Shown one piece after another: positions 1 to 7,024 of a DNA stretch of 11,043 nucleotides. This DNA comes from Armatimonadetes bacterium RBG_19FT_COMBO_69_19. Lineage in GTDB: Bacteria > Sysuimicrobiota > Sysuimicrobiia > Sysuimicrobiales > Kaftiobacteriaceae. The DNA lies in contig MENB01000102.1 of the NCBI GenBank assembly GCA_001768125.1, forward strand, positions 8,166 to 19,208, given 5' to 3'. A program made the position numbers and the translations under genes. The notes under the pieces are model-generated. The model made no database searches and had not been told where the DNA came from. It saw only the letters and a program-made list of their open reading frames with translations. Numbering within the stretch: the stretch's first letter is position 1; the number at the start of each line of letters is the position of its first letter.

Positions 1-1
1 C

Positions 2-1402
2 CTTAGCCTTGACGTCCTCGTCATCATCTGGGCCGCGCTCGTCCTGTACCAGTTCGTTGAGCTCACCGGGGCGATCCGCGGGATCCGCGACGCGATCGCC
101 GCGCTCACCGGAGATCACATCCTGCAACTGCTGATCATCGGCGTCGCCTTCACCTCGTTCCTCCAGGGCGTGCAGGGATTCGGCGTCCCGGTGGCGGTGA
201 CCGCACCGCTGCTGCTGGGGCTGGGCTTCGCGCCGCTCGAGGCGGCCGCCGTCCCGCTGATCGGGCACTCCTGGGCGGTGACCACAGGGACGCTCGCCTC
301 CGGGCTGCAGGCCCTGCGCGCGGTCACGGGGCTGCCGGCGCGGCCGATGGCCATCTGGGTCGGGATCCTGCTCGGGCTGGCCGGGGTCCTCAGCTGTTTC
401 GCGGTCGTCCACCTGCATGCCGGATGGCGGCCGATGCGCCGCGCCTTCGGGGCGATCCTCGCTGTGGGGCTGACCATGGCCGGCGTGCACCTACTGGTTA
501 TCGCCTCCGGCAACTGGACGATCGCCGCCTCCGTGGCGAGCATGGTTGCGCTGGCCCTGGGCGTCCAGCTGGCGCGGATGGTGCGCTCGCGCGGCCACGG
601 CTTCTTCGGGCTGCTGCCGGAGTGGCCCCCGCCGGAAGGACGGCGCGAGCCGCCGCGCGAGGCCCCCACCGACATCTCGCCGATGTCGTTCCACCTGGCC
701 TTCCTGCCGTACTACATGCTCGTCGGTGTCGTCACGGTCGCCACGTTCATCTCGCCGGTGTCCCGGGTCATGCAGACGGTACGGATCTCTCTCACCACCC
801 CGGCGACCGTGACGGGCCTTGGGTGGGTAACCCCCGAAGCCTCGGCCGTCCTCGAGGTGGCGGGCCATCCCGGCGCGCTGATCCTCTATGCCGCGGCGCT
901 CACCGCGGTCGTCTTCGGCCGGCTCGGGCATCGCCCGTCGTGGCGGGCGCTGTGGCGGGGGACGGCAGAGCAGGGACTCCCGACGACGGTCACCATCCTC
1001 GCCCTGGTCGGGGTGGCGATGGTGATGGTCTACAGCGGCATGACCTATCTCCTCGCCGCGACGGCGGCGCGGGTCGGCGGGCGGCTCTTTCCGCTCTTCT
1101 CGCCCTTCATCGGGCTGCTGGGGACCGTCGTCACCGGCAGCAACACCAACTCCAACGTGCTGTTCGGCGCGCTCCAGCGCGACGCGGCGCAGCTGCTGCG
1201 GATGGATCCGGTGCTCATGGCCGCCCTGCAGTCCGCGGGCGGAGCGCTCGGCTCGATGGTCGCCCCGGCCAAGGTCGTTCTCGCCACCGCCACGACCGGC
1301 CTGGCCGGGCAGGAAGGCCAGGTCATGCGCGTCACCGGCCGGTACGTCCTGGTGCTCACCGCGGTCCTCGGCCTGATCGGTCTGGCCTGGACCCTTCGCT
1401 GA
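2..1402 (+). CDS. lctP: L-lactate permease (LctP/LldP family), 5' truncated by window edge
   Basis: The reading frame is open from the left edge and ends at TGA 1400-1402, giving 466 residues of a family usually about 530-570 long, so the N-terminus lies outside the window. LctP-family proteins are multi-pass inner-membrane carriers that import L-lactate (and glycolate) with protons. Family hallmarks seen: the block [20 protein letters not shown] (about 155-215), the following [11 protein letters not shown], and near the C-terminus [15 protein letters not shown] (about 1130-1175) and the [15 protein letters not shown] region. Long hydrophobic segments alternate with short loops throughout. 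The late motif reads NTNSN and VAPAKVV where I would expect forms closer to DTSSN and ISPQSI, so the substrate may be a related hydroxy-acid. No lactate dehydrogenase gene is visible nearby. An apparent start at GTG 170 lies inside the conserved region and is not the real start. Confidence 0.9.
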   Translation, partial: LSLDVLVIIWAALVLYQFVELTGAIRGIRDAIAALTGDHILQLLIIGVAFTSFLQGVQGFGVPVAVTAPLLLGLGFAPLEAAAVPLIGHSWAVTTGTLASGLQALRAVTGLPARPMAIWVGILLGLAGVLSCFAVVHLHAGWRPMRRAFGAILAVGLTMAGVHLLVIASGNWTIAASVASMVALALGVQLARMVRSRGHGFFGLLPEWPPPEGRREPPREAPTDISPMSFHLAFLPYYMLVGVVTVATFISPVSRVMQTVRISLTTPATVTGLGWVTPEASAVLEVAGHPGALILYAAALTAVVFGRLGHRPSWRALWRGTAEQGLPTTVTILALVGVAMVMVYSGMTYLLAATAARVGGRLFPLFSPFIGLLGTVVTGSNTNSNVLFGALQRDAAQLLRMDPVLMAALQSAGGALGSMVAPAKVVLATATTGLAGQEGQVMRVTGRYVLVLTAVLGLIGLAWTLR

Positions 1403-1458
1403 GTATCTGGCGGAGCGCGACCAGACCGCGAGGAGGTGACGGAACCGCCTTGCCCCGA

Positions 1459-1487
1459 TTCCACACCTCGTCCGGCTCGGGTATGCT
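1459..1487 (+). promoter_or_regulatory. possible sigma-70 promoter of mscL
   Basis: A TATGCT hexamer (1482-1487) lies 17 nt downstream of TTCCAC (1459-1464), in the 119-nt gap between the lactate permease stop and mscL. Transcription would start near 1494, giving a leader of about 28 nt. The -10 is good but the -35 is poor, so this is a tentative call based on spacing and position. Confidence 0.3.
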
Positions 1488-1521
1488 CTTCTCAGCGCGA
1501 GTGCCCGGAGGGGGTGGGGAG

Positions 1522-1956
1522 ATGCTGAAGGAGTTCCGTGAATTCATCGCCAGCGGGAACCTCATGGACATGGCCGCGGGTATCATTCTCGGGGTGGCAT
1601 TCGGCCGGGTGATCACATCGCTGGTCACCGATATCGTGATGCCCCCGATCGGTCTGCTCCTTGGGCGGGTGGACTTCACCAACCTCTTCATCCGTCTCGC
1701 CGGGCCGCCGGTGACCACGGTCGCGGCGGCCAAGGAGGCAGGGGCGGTCACGATCAACTACGGCCTGTTCTTGAACACGTTGCTGGATTTCATCGTCGTC
1801 GGATTTGTTGTCTTCCTCGTCGTCCGGCAGATCAACCGGTCGCGTCGCGCCGCCGAGCCGGCGCCCGTGCGGGAGTGCCCTTACTGCTACTTGCCCGTGG
1901 CGCCCGCGGCCACCCGGTGCCCGCATTGCACGTCAGCGCTCCAGCCGGCGTCCTGA
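1522..1956 (+). CDS. mscL: large-conductance mechanosensitive channel MscL with zinc-ribbon-like tail
   Basis: Encodes 144 residues (E. coli MscL has 136). MscL is a homopentameric inner-membrane pore that opens under membrane tension and releases solutes on osmotic downshock. Seen: amphipathic N-terminal helix [13 protein letters not shown]; pore-lining TM1 about residues 16-46, containing the typical GIILGVAFG and [11 protein letters not shown]; a short periplasmic loop; TM2 about 78-102 with the [21 protein letters not shown] pattern. The C-terminus is not the usual charged helical bundle. It carries CPYC (Cys119, Cys122) and CPHC (Cys133, Cys136), a short zinc-ribbon pattern followed by TSAL. 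To my recollection a similar tail recurs in MscL of other high-GC bacteria. ATG 1522 is chosen because the protein begins exactly at the family N-terminus and follows the purine-rich GGAGGGGGTGGGG. The frame extends far upstream without a stop, but that part overlaps the permease gene and is not MscL. Confidence 0.96.
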   Translation: MLKEFREFIASGNLMDMAAGIILGVAFGRVITSLVTDIVMPPIGLLLGRVDFTNLFIRLAGPPVTTVAAAKEAGAVTINYGLFLNTLLDFIVVGFVVFLVVRQINRSRRAAEPAPVRECPYCYLPVAPAATRCPHCTSALQPAS

Positions 1957-1993
1957 AGGAGCATCGGGCTCGCCCCGGGAAAAAACCCTCACG

Positions 1994-2782
1994 ATGATGA
2001 AGATTGCGCTGAACGGCACCCGCTTCGCGTACGACGACCAGGGACAGGGTGTCCCGGTCGTCCTCCTCCACGGCTTTCCTTTCTCGCGCCGGATGTGGGC
2101 CGCGCAGGGCGGCCCGCTCGCGCGAGCGTGCCGGCTCATCACACCGGACCTCCGCGGGTGCGGGGAGTCCGAGGGCATCCCGGAGAGCGTGGAGCAACTG
2201 GCGGCCGACGTGCACGCGCTCGTCGAGGGGTTGAAGCTGTCCTCCTTCGTCCTCGCCGGCTTCTCGATGGGCGGCTACGTCGCGTTTCGCTACCTCGCCG
2301 CACATGCCGGGCGCGTCCGCGCGCTGATGCTGCTGGACACCCGGCCGGAGGCGGATACGCCCGAGGCCCGGCAGCGCCGCTACACCGGCATCGAGCGCAT
2401 CGAGCGGGAAGGGCCCTCCGGTTTCCTCGATGACTTCGCGAAGCTCCTCGTCTCCCCGCGCACGGCGGAGACGCGTCCCGAGGTCGCCACCGAGGTGCGC
2501 CGGCTGATGGAGGGAACCAAGGTGGAGTCCCTGATCGGCGGCCTGCGCGCTATGGCAGAGCGTCCGGAGAGCACGCCCCTGCTGAGCAGCATCACGGTCC
2601 CCACGCTGGTGGTCGTCGGCGAGGACGACAAGGCGACTCCGGTAGAGAGCTCCCGCAAGATGGCCGCCACGATTCCCGGAGCGGAGCTCGTCATCATCCC
2701 CGGGGCCGGCCACGTCACCAACTTCGAGCAGCCGGATGCTTTCAACCAAGCGGTGGTCGCCTTCCTCCGGCGGCTCCGCTAA
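1994..2782 (+). CDS. alpha/beta-hydrolase fold protein
   Basis: 262 residues, the usual size for a single-domain alpha/beta hydrolase. Seen: the oxyanion-hole segment HGFPFSRRMW (from His26), the strand-turn PDLRGCGES, the nucleophile elbow GFSMGG (Ser91), the acid in GEDDKATP (Asp212, possibly Asp211), and the catalytic His240 in GAGH. The Ser-Asp-His triad is therefore complete. The sequence resembles the 3-oxoadipate enol-lactonase/esterase branch, but the neighbours contain no aromatic degradation genes and the substrate cannot be assigned. No signal peptide, so cytoplasmic. The start is the first of two adjacent ATGs (1994, 1997); there is no alternative start between the mscL stop and this codon, and the AGGAG at about 1957 is too distant to be a good ribosome site, so initiation may be weak. 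It lies 37 nt after mscL on the same strand and may be cotranscribed. Its stop is 7 bp from the stop of the convergent membrane-protein gene. Confidence 0.9.
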   Translation: MMKIALNGTRFAYDDQGQGVPVVLLHGFPFSRRMWAAQGGPLARACRLITPDLRGCGESEGIPESVEQLAADVHALVEGLKLSSFVLAGFSMGGYVAFRYLAAHAGRVRALMLLDTRPEADTPEARQRRYTGIERIEREGPSGFLDDFAKLLVSPRTAETRPEVATEVRRLMEGTKVESLIGGLRAMAERPESTPLLSSITVPTLVVVGEDDKATPVESSRKMAATIPGAELVIIPGAGHVTNFEQPDAFNQAVVAFLRRLR

Positions 2783-2789
2783 CGCGCGG

Positions 2790-4091
2790 CTAGCCCGGAG
2801 GCGCGGGGGCCCGGCGTCTGCGCACCTGCCAGAATCGCGGCAACCACGAGTAGCCGAGCACGTAGGCGAAGACGCAGCTCCCCAGGAAGAAGGCGATCCC
2901 CCCCGCCGCGCTCACGGCGCGTTGCCCGGTGAGGATCCCCACGCTCATCAGCGGCGCCCCGAGACCCAGGAGGAGGAGCGAGGGCAGGCTCCACCGCGGC
3001 CAGTACGGCGCTTCCAGACGCGGCACGTCGTAGGCCGGCATGCCCAGGGCGAACCGGTAGTACCACATGAGGAACGGCGTGACCTTGTACGCCTGCCCCG
3101 TGATCGCGAGCGTCACCCACCCCGTGAGGAACAGCGTCACACCGGCCACGATCCACCTGGTCGGCGAGCCGCCCAGCAAACCGAGCGCGTACGCGATCAC
3201 GCCCGCGCTGAGGGCGGCCGTCTCGACCATGAGGAGCTGCCAGTGCACGCGTGAGATGTCGCGGGCGCGGCTCCATGTGGCGACGAACCGGCGAACATCC
3301 TGGACGTAGACGAGTCCCGCAGCACCCGCCGCGAGCAATCCGGCGCGCACGAGCACCGCGGAGGCGAAGGCGCCGGTGAGGAGCGCACTTACGGCAATGA
3401 CCAGGAGCACAAAAACCGCGCGGACCCGCGACCCGTCGAGCGAGCGGCGCGCGGTGAACCGCTGCAGCAGATAGTACGACACGCCGGTGATGAGGAAGGC
3501 GAACCAGCCGAGCAGGCCGAGGGTGAGGTGCACGACGAGCCCCATCGGCCGGAGGAGCGCGGGCCAGAAGGCATAGCGCAGGTTCAGCCCCAGCACCACA
3601 CCCCAGGTGGTGACGAGGACCAGGGACGCGAGCGCGACGGCGACAAAGGCCAGCGGTTCGTTCCAGCGGGTGCGCCGCCGGAGCACCCACGCGGCGGTGA
3701 CGGCGCTCGCGAGCACGCTCAGGACGACGGCGCCGCCGCCCGTGACGAGGATCAGCGCCGCCCGCCACCAGAACCCGAGGGCAAGCAGCACGACGCCGGC
3801 GAGGTGGACCCCGAACTGGGCGACGACGAGAGGCCCGGGATCGTGGCGGACGCCCGCGGCCGCGGGGAGCAGCTGGTGCAGGGCACCGAGCGCGATCATC
3901 GTGCCCCAGCCGAGCGTGACGAGATGGTTCGCGGTGAGGACGACGGGCGTGCGGTGCTGGAGCGCGGCGAGATGCGGCGCGGCGGCCGCGACGAACCCCC
4001 CGACGATGGGAAACGTCAGCACGGCGCCGGCGAGGAAGAGGCCGGAGCGTGTGAGGTGCGGCCGGTCGGGCTGGATCCAGGCCTGGGCCAC
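2790..4091 (-). CDS. 12-helix membrane protein, degenerate heme-copper oxidase subunit I-like
   Basis: 433 residues, almost entirely hydrophobic. I count about 12 transmembrane segments (approximately 17-37, 53-78, 87-108, 113-135, 147-168, 182-208, 224-245, 247-263, 285-305, 313-340, 368-385, 393-415). Helices 2, 6 and 10 each carry GW-x6-G-x4 (GW at 61, 195 and 324; LL or VT follows), consistent with three four-helix repeats as in oxidase subunit I. His56 precedes the motif in helix 2 and His188 in helix 6; His72, His96 and His283 are further candidates. The His-His pair expected after helix 6 and the HxH of helix 10 are absent, so a working oxygen-reducing centre is unlikely. It could bind one heme, or act in NO/heme sensing or metal handling; function unknown. 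The start is GTG 4091, 6 nt after the stop of the oxidoreductase upstream, so the two genes form an operon. The C-terminus ends in a basic tail. Confidence 0.72.
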   Translation of the reverse strand: MAQAWIQPDRPHLTRSGLFLAGAVLTFPIVGGFVAAAAPHLAALQHRTPVVLTANHLVTLGWGTMIALGALHQLLPAAAGVRHDPGPLVVAQFGVHLAGVVLLALGFWWRAALILVTGGGAVVLSVLASAVTAAWVLRRRTRWNEPLAFVAVALASLVLVTTWGVVLGLNLRYAFWPALLRPMGLVVHLTLGLLGWFAFLITGVSYYLLQRFTARRSLDGSRVRAVFVLLVIAVSALLTGAFASAVLVRAGLLAAGAAGLVYVQDVRRFVATWSRARDISRVHWQLLMVETAALSAGVIAYALGLLGGSPTRWIVAGVTLFLTGWVTLAITGQAYKVTPFLMWYYRFALGMPAYDVPRLEAPYWPRWSLPSLLLLGLGAPLMSVGILTGQRAVSAAGGIAFFLGSCVFAYVLGYSWLPRFWQVRRRRAPAPPG

Positions 4092-4097
4092 AGCGGG

Positions 4098-5273
4098 CTA
4101 GGCGGGCAGGCGTCCCTTGAGGTCCTTCGCCGTGAAGGGCCCCCGGTCGGCGATCAGCCGGCGTGCGTGCTCCACCTGCTCCCACACGTTCCACAGCAGC
4201 ACGGCCCGCACCCGCCCGTCCTTGAGGTAGTAGACGACGCCTTCACGGAAGGGTTCCTTCCAGTCTTCGACCGTCTGCAGGCGGCTGTCGAAGTCCCCGA
4301 CGGCTTCGTACCCGAGATCGAAGAGATCGGAGTAGAAGAACGGCAAATGGTCATATGGCTCGCTGTGCCCGGCCATGTTGCGGCCGGCCACGCTACCCAT
4401 CGTGTTGGCGTTGTCTTCGTGCTCGACGCGTAAGCGTCCCAGCGCGGGGTTCTGGAAATTGGCCACGTCGCCGGCGGCGAAGATGTCCGGCCGGGTGGTG
4501 CGCAGGAGCTCGTTCACGACGATGCCGTTCTCCACGCGCAGGCCCGCCGCGCGGGCCAGGTCCGTGTTCGGCTCGATGCCGATGCCGGCGACGATGCCGT
4601 CCACCTCGATCGTCCCGCCGCCCTGCGTCCGCACCACCCCGCCCGTGCCCGCGGCGTCGAACCCGACCGCGGTCTCCCCGGGGCGCACGTCCACCCCTTT
4701 GTTGCGATAGTAGTCGTTGAGGAAGCGGCTGAGGCCCGCCGGGAAGATGCGCGCGCCGATGCCCTCATCCGGGAAGAGCATGACCACGGTTTTCCCGTTC
4801 ATGGCCAGGGCCGCCGCGATCTCGGAGCCGATGAAGCCCCCGCCGATCACGGCGAACCGTTTCCCGCGCTCGCTCAGATCCCGCAGGCGCCGGTAGTCGT
4901 CGTAGTTGCGGAAATAGATGATACGGCCGTCGCCGAACGGCAGCCGCCGCGGTGTCCCACCGGTCGCGAGGAGGAGCTTCTCGTATGCGTAGGTCTCTCC
5001 GCGGTCGTCGGTGACGATACGCTCGCCGGAATCGAGCCGGACCGCCCGCCGGCCGAGATGCATGCGCCCGCCGTGGGCCTCCGTCCCGCGCCAGATCTCC
5101 TCCTCGGACTGGCCCTTCCACAGCCCCTTCGTGAGCGGGGGGCGGTTGTACGGAGGATGGGACTCGGCGCTGACGACGCCGACCGTCCCGCGCGCATCCA
5201 CCTCGCGGATGCCCCGCACGGCCGCGTCTCCCGTCATGCCGCCACCGACGATCAGGTAGGTGTATCGCTCCAT
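4098..5273 (-). CDS. FAD-dependent NAD(P)H oxidoreductase (ferredoxin/rubredoxin reductase, AIF-like)
   Basis: 391 residues of the two-dinucleotide-fold pyridine nucleotide oxidoreductase family. Seen: the FAD-binding GGGMTG near residues 10-15, the ATGG strand at 103-106, the NAD(P)-binding VIGGGFIGSE (142-151), the second FAD motif TTRPDIFAAGDV (259-270), and a C-terminal reductase-type domain (about 290-391). There is no CxxC redox disulfide, so it is not a glutathione- or thioredoxin-reductase type. Such enzymes pass electrons from NAD(P)H through FAD to a small electron carrier or directly to a quinone or other acceptor. No ferredoxin or rubredoxin gene lies next to it. The strand after the second glycine motif (VVMLFPDEGIGARIFP) resembles the AIF/monodehydroascorbate-reductase-like branch. 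ATG 5273 follows TGGAGGTGGAGCC, a strong ribosome site. The gene is the first of an operon with the membrane protein 4091-2790, which may be its redox partner (inference). Confidence 0.9.
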   Translation of the reverse strand: MERYTYLIVGGGMTGDAAVRGIREVDARGTVGVVSAESHPPYNRPPLTKGLWKGQSEEEIWRGTEAHGGRMHLGRRAVRLDSGERIVTDDRGETYAYEKLLLATGGTPRRLPFGDGRIIYFRNYDDYRRLRDLSERGKRFAVIGGGFIGSEIAAALAMNGKTVVMLFPDEGIGARIFPAGLSRFLNDYYRNKGVDVRPGETAVGFDAAGTGGVVRTQGGGTIEVDGIVAGIGIEPNTDLARAAGLRVENGIVVNELLRTTRPDIFAAGDVANFQNPALGRLRVEHEDNANTMGSVAGRNMAGHSEPYDHLPFFYSDLFDLGYEAVGDFDSRLQTVEDWKEPFREGVVYYLKDGRVRAVLLWNVWEQVEHARRLIADRGPFTAKDLKGRLPA

Positions 5274-5342
5274 GGCTCCACCTCCATCTTTCCAACAACG
5301 CGGGCGGCTTCAACCCTCTTCCGGATGTAAGTGCGCAGGCTC

Positions 5343-5372
5343 TTGACCGGGTAGCCTCCCGTTTGCTATCAT
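5343..5372 (+). promoter_or_regulatory. sigma-70 promoter of glnA (extended -10)
   Basis: TTGACC (5343-5348) and TATCAT (5367-5372) are separated by 18 nt, and a TGC immediately before the -10 makes it an extended -10 element. This is the best promoter-like sequence in the window. Predicted transcription start is near 5379, giving a glnA leader of about 92 nt. No sigma-54 type (TGGC/TTGCA) element was seen here. Confidence 0.6.
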
Positions 5373-5403
5373 CTGCAGTAAGGCTTCCATAGACGTTCGG
5401 GCC

Positions 5404-5444
5404 ACGGCGCCCCTCCACCCTGGGGGGCGCTGTTTCGCTTTTCT
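5404..5444 (+). terminator. terminator-like hairpin in the glnA leader (possible attenuator)
   Basis: ACGGCGCCCC (5404-5413) pairs with GGGGCGCTGT (5424-5433), a 10-bp stem with one G-U pair around a 10-nt loop. A T-rich run follows (TTTCGCTTTTCT, 5433-5444). This is the shape of an intrinsic terminator, oriented to stop transcripts from the 5343-5372 promoter before they reach glnA. No gene upstream on the plus strand would need it, because the neighbour on that side runs the other way. I did not find a convincing alternative (antiterminator) pairing by eye, nor the conserved core of the glutamine (glnA) riboswitch. Confidence 0.5.
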
Positions 5445-5470
5445 AACTTCATGCCGGGGAGGCGGGGTCG

Positions 5471-6928
5471 ATGAAGGAGCAGATCCGGAACCACATCTCC
5501 GACCGGGCGATCGCCAATCCATCCCAGGTGATCGAGTTCTGCCGCGCGCAGGAGGTGCAGATGGTGGACTTCCGGTTCACCGATCTGTTCGGGACGTGGC
5601 AGCATTTCTCCGCGCCGGTCGGCGAGCTGGACGAGAGCATGTTCGTCGAGGGCGTCGGGTTCGACGGCAGCAGCATCCGGGGCTTCCAGCATATCAACGA
5701 GTCCGACATGATCCTGCTGCCGGATGCGGCGACCGCCATCGTCGACCCGCTGCTGCGCGTCAAGACATTGCTGCTGACCTGCGACATCTACGACCCGGTG
5801 ACGCGCGAGCGCTACACGCGCGATCCGCGCTACATCGGCCAGAAGGCGGAGCGCTACCTGGGCGCGTCGGGCATCGCCACCACCAGCTACTGGGGCCCCG
5901 AGGCGGAGTTCTTCGTCTTCGACGACGTGCGCTACGATCTCAGCCAGCACGCCGCATCCTACAGCGTCGACTCGGTGGAGGCGATCTGGAACTCCGGGCG
6001 CGACGAGAAGCCGAACCTCGGCCACAAGCCGCGGCACAAGGAGGGCTACTTCCCCGTGCCGCCGGCAGACAGCCTGCAGGATTTTCGCTCCGGGCTCGTC
6101 TTGAAGCTGCAGGAGGCGGGGATCGATGTCGAGGTCCACCACCACGAGGTGGCCTCGGCCGGGCAGTGCGAGATCGACATGCGCTTCAGCACGCTCACGC
6201 AGATGAGCGACACGCTCATGCTCTACAAGTACCTCGTGAAGATGTACGCCCGGGAGCACTTCAAGGCGGCGACGTTCATGCCCAAGCCGATCTTCGGCGA
6301 CAACGGCTCGGGGATGCACTGCCACCAGAGCCTGTGGAAGGACGGCACGAACCTCTTCTTCGATCTGAACGGGTACGCGCAGCTCAGCGAAACGGCGCGC
6401 TGGTACATCGGCGGGCTGCTCGCCCACTCGGACGCGCTCATGGCGTTCTGTGCGCCGACGACGAACAGCTACCGCCGGCTCGTGCCGGGGTACGAGGCGC
6501 CCGTGAACCTGGTCTACTCCATGCGGAACCGCAGCGCCGCGGTACGCATCCCGGTGTACTCGACGAGCCCGCGCAGCAAGCGCGTCGAGTACCGCCCGCC
6601 GGACGCGGGCGCCAACCCGTACATCGCCTTTGCCGCGATGCTGATGGCCGGATTGGACGGCATTCGCCGCAAGCTCGATCCCGGCAGCCCGATGGACGTG
6701 GACCTCTACGAGCTGCCCGAGGCGGAAGCCTCGAAGATCCGGCAGGTGCCGGGGTCCCTTGACGCGGCGCTCGCCGCGCTCGAGGCGGACCACGCGTTCC
6801 TGCTCGAGGGGGACGTGTTCACGAAGGATTTGCTCGAGACGTGGGTCGAGTACAAGCGGAAGAAGGAAGTGGACTTCGTGCGGATGCGGCCGCACCCGGC
6901 GGAGTTCTTCTTGTACTTTGATACGTGA
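5471..6928 (+). CDS. glnA: glutamine synthetase, type I-beta
   Basis: 485 residues; condenses glutamate and ammonia to glutamine with ATP in a cytoplasmic dodecamer. Seen: the N-terminal beta-grasp domain with DFRFTDLFG and FDGSSIRGF (64-72), catalytic-domain motifs GPEAEFFVFDD (142-152), HHHEVASAGQCEID (223-236), KPIFGDNGSGMHCHQS (272-287), TNSYRRLVPGYEAP (331-344), NRSAAVRIP (353-361) and the RPPDAGANPY region. The beta-subtype segment (about 155-200, ending EGYFPVPPADS) is present. DLYELPEAEA contains Tyr413, at the position adenylylated by GlnE in E. coli (Tyr397), so covalent control is plausible; glnE is not in the window. ATG 5471 follows GGGGAGG with 8-nt spacing. Expression is probably driven by the promoter at 5343-5372 through a terminator-like leader. 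A hairpin 18 nt after the stop may end the transcript. The gene stands alone, without glnB, amtB or ntr genes nearby. Confidence 0.97.
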   Translation: MKEQIRNHISDRAIANPSQVIEFCRAQEVQMVDFRFTDLFGTWQHFSAPVGELDESMFVEGVGFDGSSIRGFQHINESDMILLPDAATAIVDPLLRVKTLLLTCDIYDPVTRERYTRDPRYIGQKAERYLGASGIATTSYWGPEAEFFVFDDVRYDLSQHAASYSVDSVEAIWNSGRDEKPNLGHKPRHKEGYFPVPPADSLQDFRSGLVLKLQEAGIDVEVHHHEVASAGQCEIDMRFSTLTQMSDTLMLYKYLVKMYAREHFKAATFMPKPIFGDNGSGMHCHQSLWKDGTNLFFDLNGYAQLSETARWYIGGLLAHSDALMAFCAPTTNSYRRLVPGYEAPVNLVYSMRNRSAAVRIPVYSTSPRSKRVEYRPPDAGANPYIAFAAMLMAGLDGIRRKLDPGSPMDVDLYELPEAEASKIRQVPGSLDAALAALEADHAFLLEGDVFTKDLLETWVEYKRKKEVDFVRMRPHPAEFFLYFDT

Positions 6929-6946
6929 GAATCCCTACAAACTGCA

Positions 6947-6973
6947 ATCGCTCGATCTGAGAGATCGAGCGAT
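6947..6973. terminator. perfect inverted repeat after glnA, U-tract absent
   Basis: ATCGCTCGATCT (6947-6958) and AGATCGAGCGAT (6962-6973) are exact reverse complements around GAG: 12 bp without mismatch. It begins 18 nt after the glnA stop and lies between convergent genes, so it could serve as a terminator from either side. Neither strand has a clear U-run after it. A protein-binding palindrome is the alternative. Confidence 0.5.
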
Positions 6974-6980
6974 GACACCG

Positions 6981-7006
6981 GGCGGCGGGAGACGGCTCCT
7001 GCCGCC
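6981..7006 (-). terminator. GC-rich hairpin after the small gene 7231-7025, U-tract absent
   Basis: On the minus strand GGCGGC-A-GGAG pairs with CTCC-C-GCCGCC around a CCGT loop: 10 bp with one A/C mismatch. It starts 18 nt after the stop codon of the gene 7231-7025. There is no T-run after it. Called as a terminator because of its position and stability only. Confidence 0.4.
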
Positions 7007-7024
7007 TGCGCGCGTCCCAGCGGC

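Noticed and set aside
424..1521. Long plus-strand frame continuous with MscL
   Set aside because: It lies over the lactate permease in another frame, its translation is low-complexity Arg/Gly/Ala, and MscL begins precisely at 1522.
1431..1526. AGGAGGTGA at 1431-1439, suggesting a small gene (GTG 1436) or an N-terminally extended MscL (TTG 1450)
   Set aside because: The GTG overlaps the ribosome site itself, the TTG spacing is too long, and neither product resembles a known N-terminus.
2779..4194. Minus-strand frame of 471 codons over the membrane-protein gene
   Set aside because: It is a shadow of the 433-residue membrane protein, rich in Arg/Pro/Ala with no helices or motifs.
5379..5470. 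Glutamine (glnA) riboswitch or T-box in the glnA leader
   Set aside because: The leader is short and I could not find the conserved core sequences of either class; only CGTTC is shared, which is not enough.
5451..5474. Seven-codon frame ATG 5451 to TGA overlapping the glnA start codon (possible leader peptide)
   Set aside because: No ribosome site of its own and it contains the glnA ribosome site, so chance is the simplest explanation.
5369..6895. Minus-strand frame of 508 codons antisense to glnA
   Set aside because: High-GC antisense artefact; the plus strand encodes an unmistakable glutamine synthetase.
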